The notes beneath the pieces were generated by a model. The model was not told the DNA's origin, did no database searches, and saw nothing but the letters and a program-made list of their open reading frames with translations. Both the position numbers and the translations under genes were made by a program. DNA of 64,000 bases from positions 237,195 through 301,194 of the forward strand of contig NZ_JARWAM010000007.1 in assembly GCF_031451695.1 (NCBI RefSeq), read 5' to 3'. This DNA comes from Franzmannia qiaohouensis. GTDB taxonomy: Bacteria > Pseudomonadota > Gammaproteobacteria > Pseudomonadales > Halomonadaceae. Positions 1 through 8,448 of the stretch are shown in pieces (position 1 is the stretch's first letter; each line of letters opens with the position of its first letter).

Positions 1-1065
1 CGCATGCGCCCACTCCTTACCGTTTTCCACTTGCTTGTTTCCCGACTCGTGGGAGCGCGTCAGGCTCGCCTGCCAGTAGGCGAGCGTCAACACCACTATT
101 AATAGTACGGCGCCTGCGGTATGCACAAGCGCCAGGCTGAGCGGCAGCCACAGCAATACATTGGCAATGCCCAGCGCCACCTGCAGCACGTAGCTGCCGA
201 GAATGCCCAGCATCCACGGCCGCATCCCGGGCCGCGACCAGTGTGCCACGGCTAGCAGCAGCAACCCTACCCCCAGCGCCAGCGCCCCCAGGCGATGGCC
301 GTAGTGGATAGCCGCTCGCGCGTCGGCGTGCAGTTGGCCATGCAGATAGTTTGGCCCCACGGTCTGGGTGAGATGAAAACCGTCGCTCCAGTCCATTTCC
401 GGCCACCACTCGCCGTTACAGGTCGGAAAGCCCTGGCAGGAGATCCCGGCGTAGTTGCTCGAGGTCCAGCCCCCCAGCGCCAGTTGCCCCACCAGCAGGG
501 CAGCCACCAGCGCCCATAGCGGTGACATGCGTCGCTTGACCCGTGGCTGACGCACATCCTCGACGCTGGCTTGACGCAGGCGCAGATGCAGCCATAGAAA
601 CAGCAGCATCACCGTCAGCCCGCCGAGCAGATGCAGGGTGACCACCTGTGGCCATAGCTTGAGCGTCACGGTGAAGGCGCCAAAGGCGCCCTGCACGATG
701 ATCACCGCCAGCAGCGCAAGCGTCAGCCGCCAGGGAAACCCTGCCAGCCGACGCAGCGGCACTGCCAGCGCCACCAGCGCCAGCACCAGCAGGCCGAGCG
801 CCGAGGCGATATAGCGATGCACCATCTCCACCCATGCCTTGAAGGTCTCGAGCGGGGCATCCGGAGAGTGCAGCGAGGCGGTATCGGCATCGGGCACCAC
901 CAACCGGCCATAGCATCCTGGCCAATCCGGGCAACCCAGTCCGGCATCGACCAGCCGCGTCCACACTCCAACCAGGATCACCAGCGTGGTGAACACCACG
1001 CCCATCAGGCTCAGGCGTCGTAGCAACCTGAGCCGCGCCTGCTGTTTCTCCATCGCGCCATCCAT
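1..1065 (-). CDS. ctaA: Heme A synthase CtaA/Cox15 (C-terminus beyond window)
   Basis: Integral membrane enzyme that oxidises the methyl group of heme O to make heme A for cytochrome c oxidase. The frame is open from the ATG at 1065 to the window edge (355 codons seen, no stop), close to the usual family length, so little is missing. Near the N-terminus, after the first hydrophobic helix, it has the family motif GLGCPDWPGCYG. Later come the helix histidines of EMVHRY, TLHLLGG, IHYGHR and LVHTAGA, which match the heme-ligand positions of the two four-helix halves. The start at 1065 lies 14 bp after the upstream gene's stop and has an AAGG-type SD; an in-frame ATG at 1053 is the alternative. 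It is the last visible gene of the oxidase cluster. A heme O synthase gene would be expected just outside the window. Confidence 0.93.
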   Translation of the reverse strand, partial: MDGAMEKQQARLRLLRRLSLMGVVFTTLVILVGVWTRLVDAGLGCPDWPGCYGRLVVPDADTASLHSPDAPLETFKAWVEMVHRYIASALGLLVLALVALAVPLRRLAGFPWRLTLALLAVIIVQGAFGAFTVTLKLWPQVVTLHLLGGLTVMLLFLWLHLRLRQASVEDVRQPRVKRRMSPLWALVAALLVGQLALGGWTSSNYAGISCQGFPTCNGEWWPEMDWSDGFHLTQTVGPNYLHGQLHADARAAIHYGHRLGALALGVGLLLLAVAHWSRPGMRPWMLGILGSYVLQVALGIANVLLWLPLSLALVHTAGAVLLIVVLTLAYWQASLTRSHESGNKQVENGKEWAHA

Positions 1066-1078
1066 CACCTTGTCGCCC

Positions 1079-1606
1079 TCACGTATCGCTCTGCGCGGTT
1101 GCCGGATCACTGTTCATACGCAGCAGATGATTGATATCCGCCAGTACGTCCTGCGGGTCGACCCCCGCCGAATAGCTCAACACCGCCTGCCCCTGGGGAT
1201 CGAGCAGCCACAGCTGGCCGCCATCGCGCCAACCGGGGGGCTCCTGCCACTCACCCAGCACTTCGCCAGGCAGAGCCGACTCGGCCGGGCCAAGGCGCAG
1301 CCGCGTGACGCGTGGCGCCTCGCGCCCCAGCGCACGGTGCAGGCGCCACCACTGGTCGGCATCGGCTTCACAGCCCCCGACACAGTCGAAGGCCAGCACC
1401 CAATCACCGTGATCGATGGCCGGGCGCGGCTCAACCAGCGGCCAATCGGCAAGCCGCGGCACATCGGGATTGAGCTCCCCATGCGCGGTGCGTTCATCGG
1501 GAATTCCGATACGAAACTCGACCATCACCCAGGCGCTGACCAGCGGCACGGCAAACAGCATGATCAAGGCCAGCAGTTTCATTCGTTGTCTGTTCAGTGG
1601 GCTCAT
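1079..1606 (-). CDS. Sco/thioredoxin-like membrane-anchored protein of the oxidase cluster
   Basis: A 175-residue protein of the type found between SURF1 and ctaA in Pseudomonas and Halomonas oxidase clusters. It has one N-terminal membrane anchor (about residues 9-27) and then a periplasmic domain. The end of that domain (LLDPQGQAVLSYSAGVDPQDVLADIN region) resembles the C-terminal half of Sco/thioredoxin-fold proteins. I see no CxxxC copper site; the two cysteines sit in VGGCE/FDCVGG as CVGGC. The start overlaps the SURF1 stop by four bases (ATGA), so it is translationally coupled. A role in oxidase assembly is inferred from position only. Confidence 0.7.
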   Translation of the reverse strand: MSPLNRQRMKLLALIMLFAVPLVSAWVMVEFRIGIPDERTAHGELNPDVPRLADWPLVEPRPAIDHGDWVLAFDCVGGCEADADQWWRLHRALGREAPRVTRLRLGPAESALPGEVLGEWQEPPGWRDGGQLWLLDPQGQAVLSYSAGVDPQDVLADINHLLRMNSDPATAQSDT

Positions 1607-2355
1607 GGTTCCCGCTCTCGCACTATCGGTTTCGAGGCGTCGCGGGATTCACGCAGATCGCGTCCCAGACGCCGCCCCCCTATCAGCATTACCGCAAGCG
1701 CCGCCAATGCCAACCCCCACCATTGGACGGCGTAGCCGGTATGGCGGCTGGGCGGCATCACGCTGGGTTGCCACCAGGGCGTAAACAGCCCCGGCCCCTG
1801 ACCCATGTGCACCCAGCCAGGATGCGCAAAATCGCCCAGCGCAGCCTGCCACGGCTGTAGTGCCAGGCGCTGCAGCCGCCGCCCCTCCTGGTTGGGGCCG
1901 AACAGCAGCGCGGTCTCGGCGGCCGGCTGCCACTGCCCGCTCAATGTCACCGTTCCCTCTGGCGTATCGATCTCGGGATCGATCCGGCTTCCTGCGGTGG
2001 GCACGAAACCGCGCTGGATCAGCCACAGCCGACCGTCATCGCCACGCAGCGGGGTAAGCGCCGCCACCCCCACCTGCCCGTCGACCACCCGGTTGTCGAG
2101 GAAGTAGCTCTGGTCGGCGAGGAACTCTCCGCGCAGGGTGATGCGTGACCCTTCCGGCGGGGTCTCCTCGGGGGCCACCAACTGCGGCGCATCGGCCAGG
2201 CGCTGCAAATAGTCGCGCTTGTCGGCGGCGCGCTCCCACTGCCACATGCCAAGGCCGATACCGAGGGCGACCAGCAGGCTCCAGGCCAGCCACCACCACC
2301 ATAAGCGCTTGACATGTTGCACCGGCTTGCTTGAACTGGGCGTCTGATGACTCAC
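1603..2355 (-). CDS. SURF1-family cytochrome oxidase assembly protein
   Basis: SURF1 proteins help insert heme A into subunit I of aa3/caa3 oxidases. The protein has the family layout: an N-terminal membrane helix after a tryptophan run (RLWWWWLAWSLLVALG), the GMWQWERAADKRDYLQ motif, a periplasmic beta domain (RGEFLADQSYFLDNR, LWLIQRGFVP), and a C-terminal helix (YAVQWWGLALAALAVML). About 250 residues is normal. The frame is open further upstream to 2403, with an ATG at 2367, but only the GTG at 2355 has a plausible SD (GGGA, 6 nt spacing). The start region overlaps the divergent small gene at 2366, so the two promoters must be intertwined. It is coupled by ATGA overlap to the next gene. Confidence 0.9.
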   Translation of the reverse strand: MSHQTPSSSKPVQHVKRLWWWWLAWSLLVALGIGLGMWQWERAADKRDYLQRLADAPQLVAPEETPPEGSRITLRGEFLADQSYFLDNRVVDGQVGVAALTPLRGDDGRLWLIQRGFVPTAGSRIDPEIDTPEGTVTLSGQWQPAAETALLFGPNQEGRRLQRLALQPWQAALGDFAHPGWVHMGQGPGLFTPWWQPSVMPPSRHTGYAVQWWGLALAALAVMLIGGRRLGRDLRESRDASKPIVREREP

Positions 2356-2365
2356 GGAGTATCCC

Positions 2366-2554
2366 ATGCTGAAAGCGTTGATCGCCCTGACATTTCTTAC
2401 CATGCTCGCCAGTCTGGCGGCGGGTGCCGGTTTCCTGCTGCGCGACCACGGCAGTTCACGACGACTATTAACGTCGCTGAAGCTGCGCGTCTCGATGGCC
2501 GGCCTGTTGATCGTACTACTCGGCTACGGTTTTTACATCGGCGACCTGGCCTGA
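2366..2554 (+). CDS. Small twin-transmembrane protein (DUF2909 type)
   Basis: A 62-residue protein with two hydrophobic helices (residues about 2-22 and 41-58) joined by a short basic loop (RDHGSSRRLLTSLKLR). This matches the twin-transmembrane DUF2909 family usually encoded beside cytochrome oxidase genes. An SD (GGAG, 6 nt before ATG) supports the start. It is the only plus-strand gene inside the oxidase cluster and runs divergently from SURF1 and convergently with ctaE. The function is unknown; a link to oxidase biogenesis rests on position alone. Confidence 0.8.
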   Translation: MLKALIALTFLTMLASLAAGAGFLLRDHGSSRRLLTSLKLRVSMAGLLIVLLGYGFYIGDLA

Positions 2555-2574
2555 GGGTCGCCCTATCACGCGAA

Positions 2575-2597
2575 GGCCCGGCAGCAAGTGCCGGGCC
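2575..2597. terminator. Hairpin between convergent DUF2909-type gene and ctaE
   Basis: A perfect 9-bp GC-rich stem (GGCCCGGCA/TGCCGGGCC) with a 5-nt loop sits between the stop at 2554 and the ctaE stop at 2620. There is no clear T-tract on either side, so it is either a weak bidirectional terminator or an mRNA 3' end stabiliser. Confidence 0.55.
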
Positions 2598-2619
2598 CGG
2601 TGACAGCTCAGCGCACGTC

Positions 2620-3480
2620 TCAGAACACGTAGACGAACAGGAACAGACCGATCCACACCACGTCGACGAAGTGCCAGTACCAGCACGATGCCTCGAAGCC
2701 GAAATGATCGTGACCGCCAAAGTGGCCGCGCTGGATCCTCACGAACATCACCGCCAGGATGGTAACACCGATTATCACGTGCAAGCCGTGGAAGCCCGTC
2801 AGCATGAAGAAGGTGGCACCGTAGATACCTGCCTGAAGGGTGATGCCGTAGTGGGTCACCGCCTGATAGTACTCGACGCCCTGGATCACGACGAACACGA
2901 AACCCAGCAGCAGCGTGGCGATCAGCCAGTTGCGACAGGCTGCGCGATTACCCTCCTTGAGCCCCTCGTGGGCGATGGTCAGGGTAATGCTCGATGCCAC
3001 CAGGATCAGGGTGTTGACCAGCGGCAGCTGCCACGGATTCATCACCTCGCGCGGACCGCTGACGCTGGGATCCGGCGGGCTCATCAACGGCCAGGTCGCC
3101 GAGAAATCGGGCCACAGCAGTGCTGCCACGCCCTTGGCTCCTTCACCGTCGAGCCACGGCAACGCAAACACACGAATATAGAACAGCGCACCGAAGAACG
3201 CGGCGAAGAACATCACTTCAGAGAAGATGAACCACCCCATGCCCTGGCGAAAGGAGCGGTCCATCTGGGCGTCATAGAGCCCCTGCCGCGACTCCATCAC
3301 GACATCACGGAACCACAGCGCCATGACTGTCAGCACGCCGATCAGGCCCAGCGACATGACGATGGTGCCGTTGCCGTGCACCAGCGACATGCCGGCGCCG
3401 ATCATCATCACCCCAAGCGCTAGCGAGCCCAGCACCGGCCACTTGCTGGTTGCGGGTACGTAGTAACTGCCACCACTCAT
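2620..3480 (-). CDS. ctaE: Cytochrome c oxidase subunit III
   Basis: A 286-residue membrane subunit of the heme-copper oxidase. Typical sequences include the first-helix SKWPVLGSLALG, the conserved FxSEVMFFAAFFGALFY stretch, GFHGLHVIIG and the terminal ASCWYWHFVDVVWIGLFLFVYVF. It lacks catalytic metal sites and stabilises the complex and its oxygen access. About seven helices are visible and the length is usual for bacterial subunit III. The start ATG overlaps the ctaG stop by four bases, and an SD-like GGAGGTG precedes it, so it is translated as part of ctaC-D-G-E. Confidence 0.96.
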   Translation of the reverse strand: MSGGSYYVPATSKWPVLGSLALGVMMIGAGMSLVHGNGTIVMSLGLIGVLTVMALWFRDVVMESRQGLYDAQMDRSFRQGMGWFIFSEVMFFAAFFGALFYIRVFALPWLDGEGAKGVAALLWPDFSATWPLMSPPDPSVSGPREVMNPWQLPLVNTLILVASSITLTIAHEGLKEGNRAACRNWLIATLLLGFVFVVIQGVEYYQAVTHYGITLQAGIYGATFFMLTGFHGLHVIIGVTILAVMFVRIQRGHFGGHDHFGFEASCWYWHFVDVVWIGLFLFVYVF

Positions 3481-4046
3481 GCATCACCTCCTGGTGCCGG
3501 CGCTGCCTGCGCCTGTAATTGTGCTTTGTCCTCGTCCACGGGGTACAGCGTATAGACCAGCGTCACGGTATTGACGTCTTCCGGCAAGTCGCGGGTCAGC
3601 TGAAACACCAGCGGCAGCTCGATACGCTCGCCGGCCTCGAGGCGCTGCTCCTCGAAACAGAAACAGTTCACCTTGCGCAGATGTCGCGAAGCCCGCGACG
3701 GCGAGACGCTGGGCACCGCACGTCCCGACTGAGCGACCGCGCTCTGGTTGGTGAAGACGAAGTCGATTTCGGTGGGCTGTCCAGGATTGACCCGCACCTG
3801 ACGCTGCTCGACATCGAGTATCCACGGCAAGCCCGACCCCGAGCGGGTAATGAACTGTACTGTCACCCAGCGTGACTGGTCGACCTCCTCGCTGACCAGT
3901 GACTGGGCGCGCTCGTCGACCTTGCCGTTGAGCCCGGTGACGCGACAGAAGACGTCATAGAGCGGCACCAGCGCAAAGGCGAAGGCAAACATCCCGATCA
4001 ACACCAGGACACTGCGGAATACCGTACGTTGAACTGGATTCATCAT
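3477..4046 (-). CDS. ctaG: Copper chaperone CtaG (Cox11 family)
   Basis: Membrane-anchored copper chaperone that delivers copper to the CuB site of subunit I. Visible features are one N-terminal helix (about residues 9-29), the following VPLYDVFCRVTGLNGK segment, and the copper-binding CFCF motif (Cys128 and Cys130). These are followed by the beta-rich LPLVFQLTRDLPEDVNTVTLVYTLY region. At 189 residues it has normal length. The start has tandem ATGs (MMNP) behind AAGGAGAG. It lies between ctaD and ctaE, the classical proteobacterial order. Confidence 0.95.
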   Translation of the reverse strand: MMNPVQRTVFRSVLVLIGMFAFAFALVPLYDVFCRVTGLNGKVDERAQSLVSEEVDQSRWVTVQFITRSGSGLPWILDVEQRQVRVNPGQPTEIDFVFTNQSAVAQSGRAVPSVSPSRASRHLRKVNCFCFEEQRLEAGERIELPLVFQLTRDLPEDVNTVTLVYTLYPVDEDKAQLQAQAAPAPGGDA

Positions 4047-4061
4047 GCCGACTCTCCTTAT

Positions 4062-4087
4062 GCCTGCCGGTATGGCAACCGGCAGGC
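4062..4087 (-). other. Intercistronic stem-loop between ctaD and ctaG
   Basis: A perfect 9-bp stem (GCCTGCCGG/CCGGCAGGC) with an 8-nt loop fills the short ctaD-ctaG gap, immediately before the ctaG SD. No T-tract follows on the coding strand. It may attenuate or process the transcript so that ctaD is made in excess of ctaG; that is inference. Confidence 0.5.
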
Positions 4088-4097
4088 GTCAAGGCGT

Positions 4098-5744
4098 TTA
4101 GTGCTGTACCGGCTTGAAGTCCGGCGGCGTTTCGAAGGTGTGCAGCGGCGCCGGACTGGGCACGGTCCACTCGAGGTCTTCCGCACCATCCCATGCCTTG
4201 GCAGGCGCTTTGACGCCCCCGCGCACGCACTTGATGATCACCCACACGAAGATCAGCTGGGAGAAACCGAACAGGAAGGCGCCCAGGCTGGAGACCAGAT
4301 TGAAGTCGGCAAACTGCAGGGCGTAGTCGGGAATCCGGCGCGGCATCCCGGCCAGCCCCGAGAAGTGCATCGGGAAGAAGGTCAGGTTGACGCCGATCAC
4401 CGACAGCCAGAAGTGCCACTTGCCGAGGATTTCACTGGGATAGTGGCCCGTCCACTTGGGCAGCCAGAAATAGACCGCCGCCATGATCGAGAACACCGCC
4501 CCCGGCACCAGCACGTAGTGGAAGTGCGCCACCACGAAGTAGGTATCGTGATACTGGAAGTCCGCCGGGGCGATGGCCAGCATCAGCCCGGAGAAGCCAC
4601 CGATAGTGAACAGCACCACGAAGGCCAGCGCAAACAGCATCGGCACCTCGAAGGTGATCGAGCCGCGGAACAGCGTGGTGATCCAGTTGAACACCTTCAC
4701 CCCGGTGGGCACCGCGATCAGCATGGTGGTGTACATGAAGAACAGCTCGGCGGCCAACGGCAGCCCCACCACGAACATGTGGTGCGCCCAGACCAGGAAC
4801 GACAGCACCGCGATGGACGCCGTGGCGTAGACCATCGAGGCGTAGCCGAACAGCCGCTTGCGAGCGAAGCAGGGAATGATCGCCGAGACGATACCAAAGG
4901 CCGGCAGGATCATGATGTAGACCTCGGGATGCCCGAAGAACCAGAACAGGTGCTGGAACAGGACCGGGTCGCCGCCACCTGCCGCGTCGAAGAAGCTGGT
5001 ACCGAAGTTGATGTCCATCAACATCATGGTGATCACCCCGGCCAGTACCGGCATCACCGCGATCAGCAGGAAGGCGGTGATCAGCCAGGTCCATACGAAC
5101 AGCGGCATGTCCATCATGCGCATGCCCGGTGCACGCATGTTGAGGATGGTGGCGACGATGTTGATGGCGCCCAGGATCGAACTGACCCCGGCAATGTGCA
5201 GCGACAGGATGAAGAAGGTGGTCGACGGCGGCGCGTAGGTGGTGGAGAGCGGCGCGTAGAAGGTCCAGCCGAAGTTGGGACCGCCACCAGGCATCAGCAG
5301 CGTCGACAGCAGCAGGATGAAGGCCACCGGCAGCAGCCAGAAGCTGAAGTTATTGAGGCGCGGCAGGGCCATGTCCGGCGCACCGATCTGCAGCGGAATC
5401 ATCCAGTTGGCCAGCCCGGTAAAGGCCGGCATGACCGCCGCAAAGACCATGATCAGGCCGTGCATGGTGGTCATCTGGTTGAAGAACTCGGGATTGACCA
5501 GGTTCAGCCCCGGCTGGAACAGCTCGGCGCGCACCACCAGTGCGAAGATCCCGCCGATGAAGAACATGATCAACGAGAAAATCAGGTAGAGGCTACCGAT
5601 CTCCTTGTGATTGGTGGTCAGCAGCCAGCGCATGATGCCGCGCGGCTGGGGGTGATGGTCATGATCGTCGTGCACCTGACCGCCGGCCGCGGCGGTCGTG
5701 CTCGAGTGTTGCAAACTGTGATGGGGCGGCAATTTGGGAGCCAT
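4098..5744 (-). CDS. ctaD: Cytochrome c oxidase subunit I
   Basis: Catalytic subunit of the aa3/caa3 oxidase, which reduces oxygen and pumps protons. The metal-site motifs are intact: an early helix histidine in MHGLIMVF, HPEVYIMILPAFG (CuB His and the cross-linked Tyr), WAHHMFVVG (two CuB histidines), and DTYFVVAHFHYVL (heme a3/a ligands). The 548-residue length and about 12 helices are as expected. The N-terminus has a soluble histidine-rich leader (HDDHDHHPQPRG) before the first helix. The start has a GGAG SD. The gene lies 52 bp downstream of ctaC and belongs to the same operon. Confidence 0.97.
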   Translation of the reverse strand: MAPKLPPHHSLQHSSTTAAAGGQVHDDHDHHPQPRGIMRWLLTTNHKEIGSLYLIFSLIMFFIGGIFALVVRAELFQPGLNLVNPEFFNQMTTMHGLIMVFAAVMPAFTGLANWMIPLQIGAPDMALPRLNNFSFWLLPVAFILLLSTLLMPGGGPNFGWTFYAPLSTTYAPPSTTFFILSLHIAGVSSILGAINIVATILNMRAPGMRMMDMPLFVWTWLITAFLLIAVMPVLAGVITMMLMDINFGTSFFDAAGGGDPVLFQHLFWFFGHPEVYIMILPAFGIVSAIIPCFARKRLFGYASMVYATASIAVLSFLVWAHHMFVVGLPLAAELFFMYTTMLIAVPTGVKVFNWITTLFRGSITFEVPMLFALAFVVLFTIGGFSGLMLAIAPADFQYHDTYFVVAHFHYVLVPGAVFSIMAAVYFWLPKWTGHYPSEILGKWHFWLSVIGVNLTFFPMHFSGLAGMPRRIPDYALQFADFNLVSSLGAFLFGFSQLIFVWVIIKCVRGGVKAPAKAWDGAEDLEWTVPSPAPLHTFETPPDFKPVQH

Positions 5745-5796
5745 CGCACATCTCCGATATCGTTGTCTGGTGGCAGAGAGACGTTAGGGTGATCGT

Positions 5797-6912
5797 CTAT
5801 TCGAGTAGCTCGACGATCTCCGCGGGCTGCACCGCATCGCCGGTGTCGTTGCCCCAGGCATTGCGGCTGTAGGTCACCACCGCAGCCAGCTCAACCGGGT
5901 TGAGGTTGCTACGGAATGCCGGCATCGCCGTGCCCGACACACCGTTGAGCACCACATCGATATGCCAGTCGACGTCATCGATAAGCTCCTGGTTGCCGGC
6001 CAGCGCCGGGAAGGCGGGCGGCGAGCCGCTGCCGTCGGCCTGGTGACAGGACGCACAGATCGAACCGTAGACCTGCTCACCGCGCTCCATCAGCTCGGCC
6101 ATTTCCCATTCGCGGTCGACGCCCATGGCCTCGGCTTCGGCGGCCTCTTTGCGCTCGGCAAGCCAGTCGTCGAAGTCGTCCTCTTCCATGGCGTGCACCA
6201 CGATCGGCATGAAACCGTGATCCATGCCGCACAGCTCGGCGCACTGGCCGCGGTAGATGCCCGGCTCGTTGATACGCACCCAGTTCTCGTTGATGAAGCC
6301 GGGAATGGTGTCCTGCTTGACGGCGAAATCGGGCACCCACCAGGAATGGATAACGTCATCAGCGGTCAGCAGGAAGCGCACCTTGCGGTTGATCGGCAGC
6401 ACCAGCGGTTCATCGACCTCGAGCAGATAGTGCTCGCCGCGATCCTCCTCGCCGCTGATCTGAGCGCGCGGCGTACTCATGTTGGAGTTGAAGGCAACAT
6501 CCTCACCGAGATACTCATAGCGCCAGCGCCACTGCTGGCCGGTAATCATCACGTCGAGCTCGGCATCCGAGGTGTCGTACATCTTCTGCAGCGTGGCGGT
6601 GGCCGGTACGGCCATGCCCACCAGAATCAGCAGCGGCACTGCCGTCCAGATCACCTCGACGGTGGTGTTCTCGTGAAAGTGCGACGATTTGGCACCCTTG
6701 GAGCGACGGAACTTAAACAGCGAATAGAACATCACACCGAACACCACCACACCGATCACCACACAGATCCAGAAGATCGTCATGTGCAGCGAATAGATCT
6801 CGGCGCTCAGATCGGTCACCCCGACGGGCATGTTCCAGCCATTGGCCTGAGCCAGCGATGCGCCCCCCAAGAGCGATCCCCCACCCGTCATCAATGCGAG
6901 CAACTTGCGCAT
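5797..6912 (-). CDS. ctaC: Cytochrome c oxidase subunit II with fused cytochrome c domain (caa3 type)
   Basis: Electron-entry subunit. The start at 6912 has a strong SD (GAGGAGGAG) and yields a signal peptide (MRKLLALMTGGGSLLGGAS...AQA); the open frame upstream to 7317 is not coding. Two membrane helices are followed by the CuA cupredoxin domain with CAELCGMDHGFM (Cys224, Cys228, His, Met). A C-terminal class I cytochrome c domain then carries CASCH (residues 286-290) and a later Met ligand in GTAMPAF. The fused heme domain is the hallmark of caa3-type oxidases, which can take electrons without a separate bound cytochrome. At 371 residues it is full length. It is the first gene of the minus-strand ctaC-D-G-E run. 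Confidence 0.96.
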   Translation of the reverse strand: MRKLLALMTGGGSLLGGASLAQANGWNMPVGVTDLSAEIYSLHMTIFWICVVIGVVVFGVMFYSLFKFRRSKGAKSSHFHENTTVEVIWTAVPLLILVGMAVPATATLQKMYDTSDAELDVMITGQQWRWRYEYLGEDVAFNSNMSTPRAQISGEEDRGEHYLLEVDEPLVLPINRKVRFLLTADDVIHSWWVPDFAVKQDTIPGFINENWVRINEPGIYRGQCAELCGMDHGFMPIVVHAMEEDDFDDWLAERKEAAEAEAMGVDREWEMAELMERGEQVYGSICASCHQADGSGSPPAFPALAGNQELIDDVDWHIDVVLNGVSGTAMPAFRSNLNPVELAAVVTYSRNAWGNDTGDAVQPAEIVELLE

Positions 6913-7052
6913 TGGCTCCTCCTCAACTTGTTTTTGCTCATACCGGCGGCGCAACCGACGTGCAATATTAGGTGTGTCTTGTCGCGATATAGAAGAGCAT
7001 CTGCCGTCGAAAGGCAACCCCCGCCCCTCAACGCAGGCAGCGGCGGACGACC

Positions 7053-7226
7053 TCAGCCGGCGAGGTAGATGGCGAGTGCCGCGATCACCACCACGAACAC
7101 CACCCCCATCAGCAACCCCACCAGAATAAAGGCTCCCGGCTTGCCGTGCTCGAAATCGTGCTGGCGCTGGCGCTCTTTCTGGACGCCGAAAAACGCTGCC
7201 AGCACCGATTTTATGACCCCCCACAT
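7053..7226 (-). CDS. Small membrane protein (DUF2970 type)
   Basis: A 57-residue protein. The start at 7226 has a strong SD (GAGGAGAGG). The N-terminal half reads MWGVIKSVLAAFFGVQKERQ, then a charged stretch, then a single long hydrophobic helix (about residues 32-55) ending YLAG. The FFGVQ...R...F...P pattern is typical of DUF2970, a tiny inner-membrane family commonly encoded near cytochrome oxidase genes in Pseudomonas and Halomonas. It lies 140 bp upstream of ctaC in the same direction. Function is unknown; an accessory role in the oxidase is inferred from position. Confidence 0.75.
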   Translation of the reverse strand: MWGVIKSVLAAFFGVQKERQRQHDFEHGKPGAFILVGLLMGVVFVVVIAALAIYLAG

Positions 7227-7363
7227 AGCCTCTCCTCACGACTAAAGTTCGATGCCGAATTTGACCCACATCAGCAAAATGGCGCATCGCAGCATTCGCC
7301 ACTCGTCGCCTCCCCACGGCAGACTATACTGCTCGGGATACCCCATGCTACCGGGAGGCCGGC

Positions 7364-7711
7364 ATGACACCGACGACCAAGCACTCATCTTCAGCCACTG
7401 CGCCGCTGACTCAGCTATGGCTAGAACAGTGGCAGGCTACCAACGCCCCAGCGGCTCGCGTGCAGCTCCAGTGGCTCAAGGCCATGAACCAGATCATCGA
7501 GAGCGAAGCGACCTTTATGCTCGCCTGCCTCAACGCCAACCTGCGTATCGGCGAATGCATGCTCGACCCCGACCGACTGCGCAGCGACACCGCACTGAAC
7601 GATTGCTATGAGGAGATCATGAACGAGGTGGCCGAGGCCAGCCTGGCGCGTCTCGACAAGGTCACCGAGCTCTCCCACGAGTTCCGCCGACAGCTCTGGG
7701 AAGAGCTGTGA
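7364..7711 (+). CDS. Unknown small soluble helical protein, possibly phasin-like
   Basis: 115 residues, no signal peptide or membrane segment. It appears almost entirely alpha-helical, with amphipathic stretches such as LWLEQWQATNAPAARVQLQW and a charged C-terminus. The start has GGGAGG 6 nt upstream, and a TATACT box lies about 35 bp before the start without a convincing -35 element. The size and helix pattern recall phasins and similar granule or membrane-surface proteins, but I do not recognise a specific family. It stands alone between the oxidase cluster and lrgB, with which it converges. Confidence 0.6.
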   Translation: MTPTTKHSSSATAPLTQLWLEQWQATNAPAARVQLQWLKAMNQIIESEATFMLACLNANLRIGECMLDPDRLRSDTALNDCYEEIMNEVAEASLARLDKVTELSHEFRRQLWEEL

Positions 7712-7719
7712 GGCCGCGT

Positions 7720-8448
7720 TCACAATCCTGACAGCGTGGTCATCAGGGGCAGCAGGAAAGCCGTCAGCAGCCCCGTCAGCGCCATGGCAAGGCCTGCGAA
7801 GGCACCTGCCATGGCGCCGATCGAGGCAAAGCAGTGGGCGGTGCCAAAACCGTGCGCGGCGAGCCCCATGGTAAAGCCCTGCACGCTGGGATCCGTGATC
7901 CGCATCAGACGCAAGATCCACGGCCCCAGTGCACAGCCCACCGACCCCGTCAGCAGCACCAGCCCCGCCGCCAGCGACGGAATACCGCCGACCTGTTCGG
8001 CAATCCCCATGGCAATCGGCGACGTCACCGAGCGTGGTGCCAGGCTCAGCAATGTCTCCGGCGCCGCCCCCATCAATGCTGCCAGGCCGATGGTCGACCC
8101 CACCGCGGTGACGATACCCGCGCAGCAGGCGAGCAGGATAGGCACCAGCATTGCGCGCACTCGCTCGAGGTGATCGTACAGCGGGATCGCCAGCGCCACC
8201 GTGGCTGGTCCCAGCAGAAAATGTATGAACTGGGCGCCTTCGAAGTAGGTCGGGTAGTCGATCCCGGCAAGCAGCAGGAAACCGATCAACAGCACGATAC
8301 TGAGAATCACCGGGTGCAGCAGCGGCGTCCCGCCCATCTTGCGATTGAGCCAGCTGGCGGCGATAAAGGCCACCAGCGTAGCCAGCAGCGACACCAGGGG
8401 ATGGCCGGAGAGGTAGACCCACAGCTGATCGAGGGCGACGATATTCAT
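7720..8448 (-). CDS. lrgB: LrgB/CidB-family membrane protein
   Basis: A 242-residue polytopic protein of the LrgB/CidB (YohK) family, partner of LrgA/CidA. These proteins have been linked to murein hydrolase export control, overflow metabolism and, in plants, glycolate export. Visible family segments include GTPLLHPVILSI, the LGPATVALAIPLY motif, APRSVTSPIAMGIAEQVGG and GLAAHGFGTA. The start ATG at 8448 overlaps the lrgA stop by four bases. Longer upstream reading is the lrgA frame overlap and is not used. Actual substrate is unknown. Confidence 0.9.
   Translation of the reverse strand: MNIVALDQLWVYLSGHPLVSLLATLVAFIAASWLNRKMGGTPLLHPVILSIVLLIGFLLLAGIDYPTYFEGAQFIHFLLGPATVALAIPLYDHLERVRAMLVPILLACCAGIVTAVGSTIGLAALMGAAPETLLSLAPRSVTSPIAMGIAEQVGGIPSLAAGLVLLTGSVGCALGPWILRLMRITDPSVQGFTMGLAAHGFGTAHCFASIGAMAGAFAGLAMALTGLLTAFLLPLMTTLSGL

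Noticed and set aside
4029..5792. Long plus-strand open frame (587 codons) opposite ctaD
   Set aside because: It has low-complexity His/Arg/Gln-rich content typical of antisense frames in GC-rich genes, no SD or domain, and the opposite strand is clearly subunit I.
6913..7052. Promoter for ctaC
   Set aside because: TATATC and TAATAT boxes exist but neither has a -35 element at a normal distance, so no promoter is reported.
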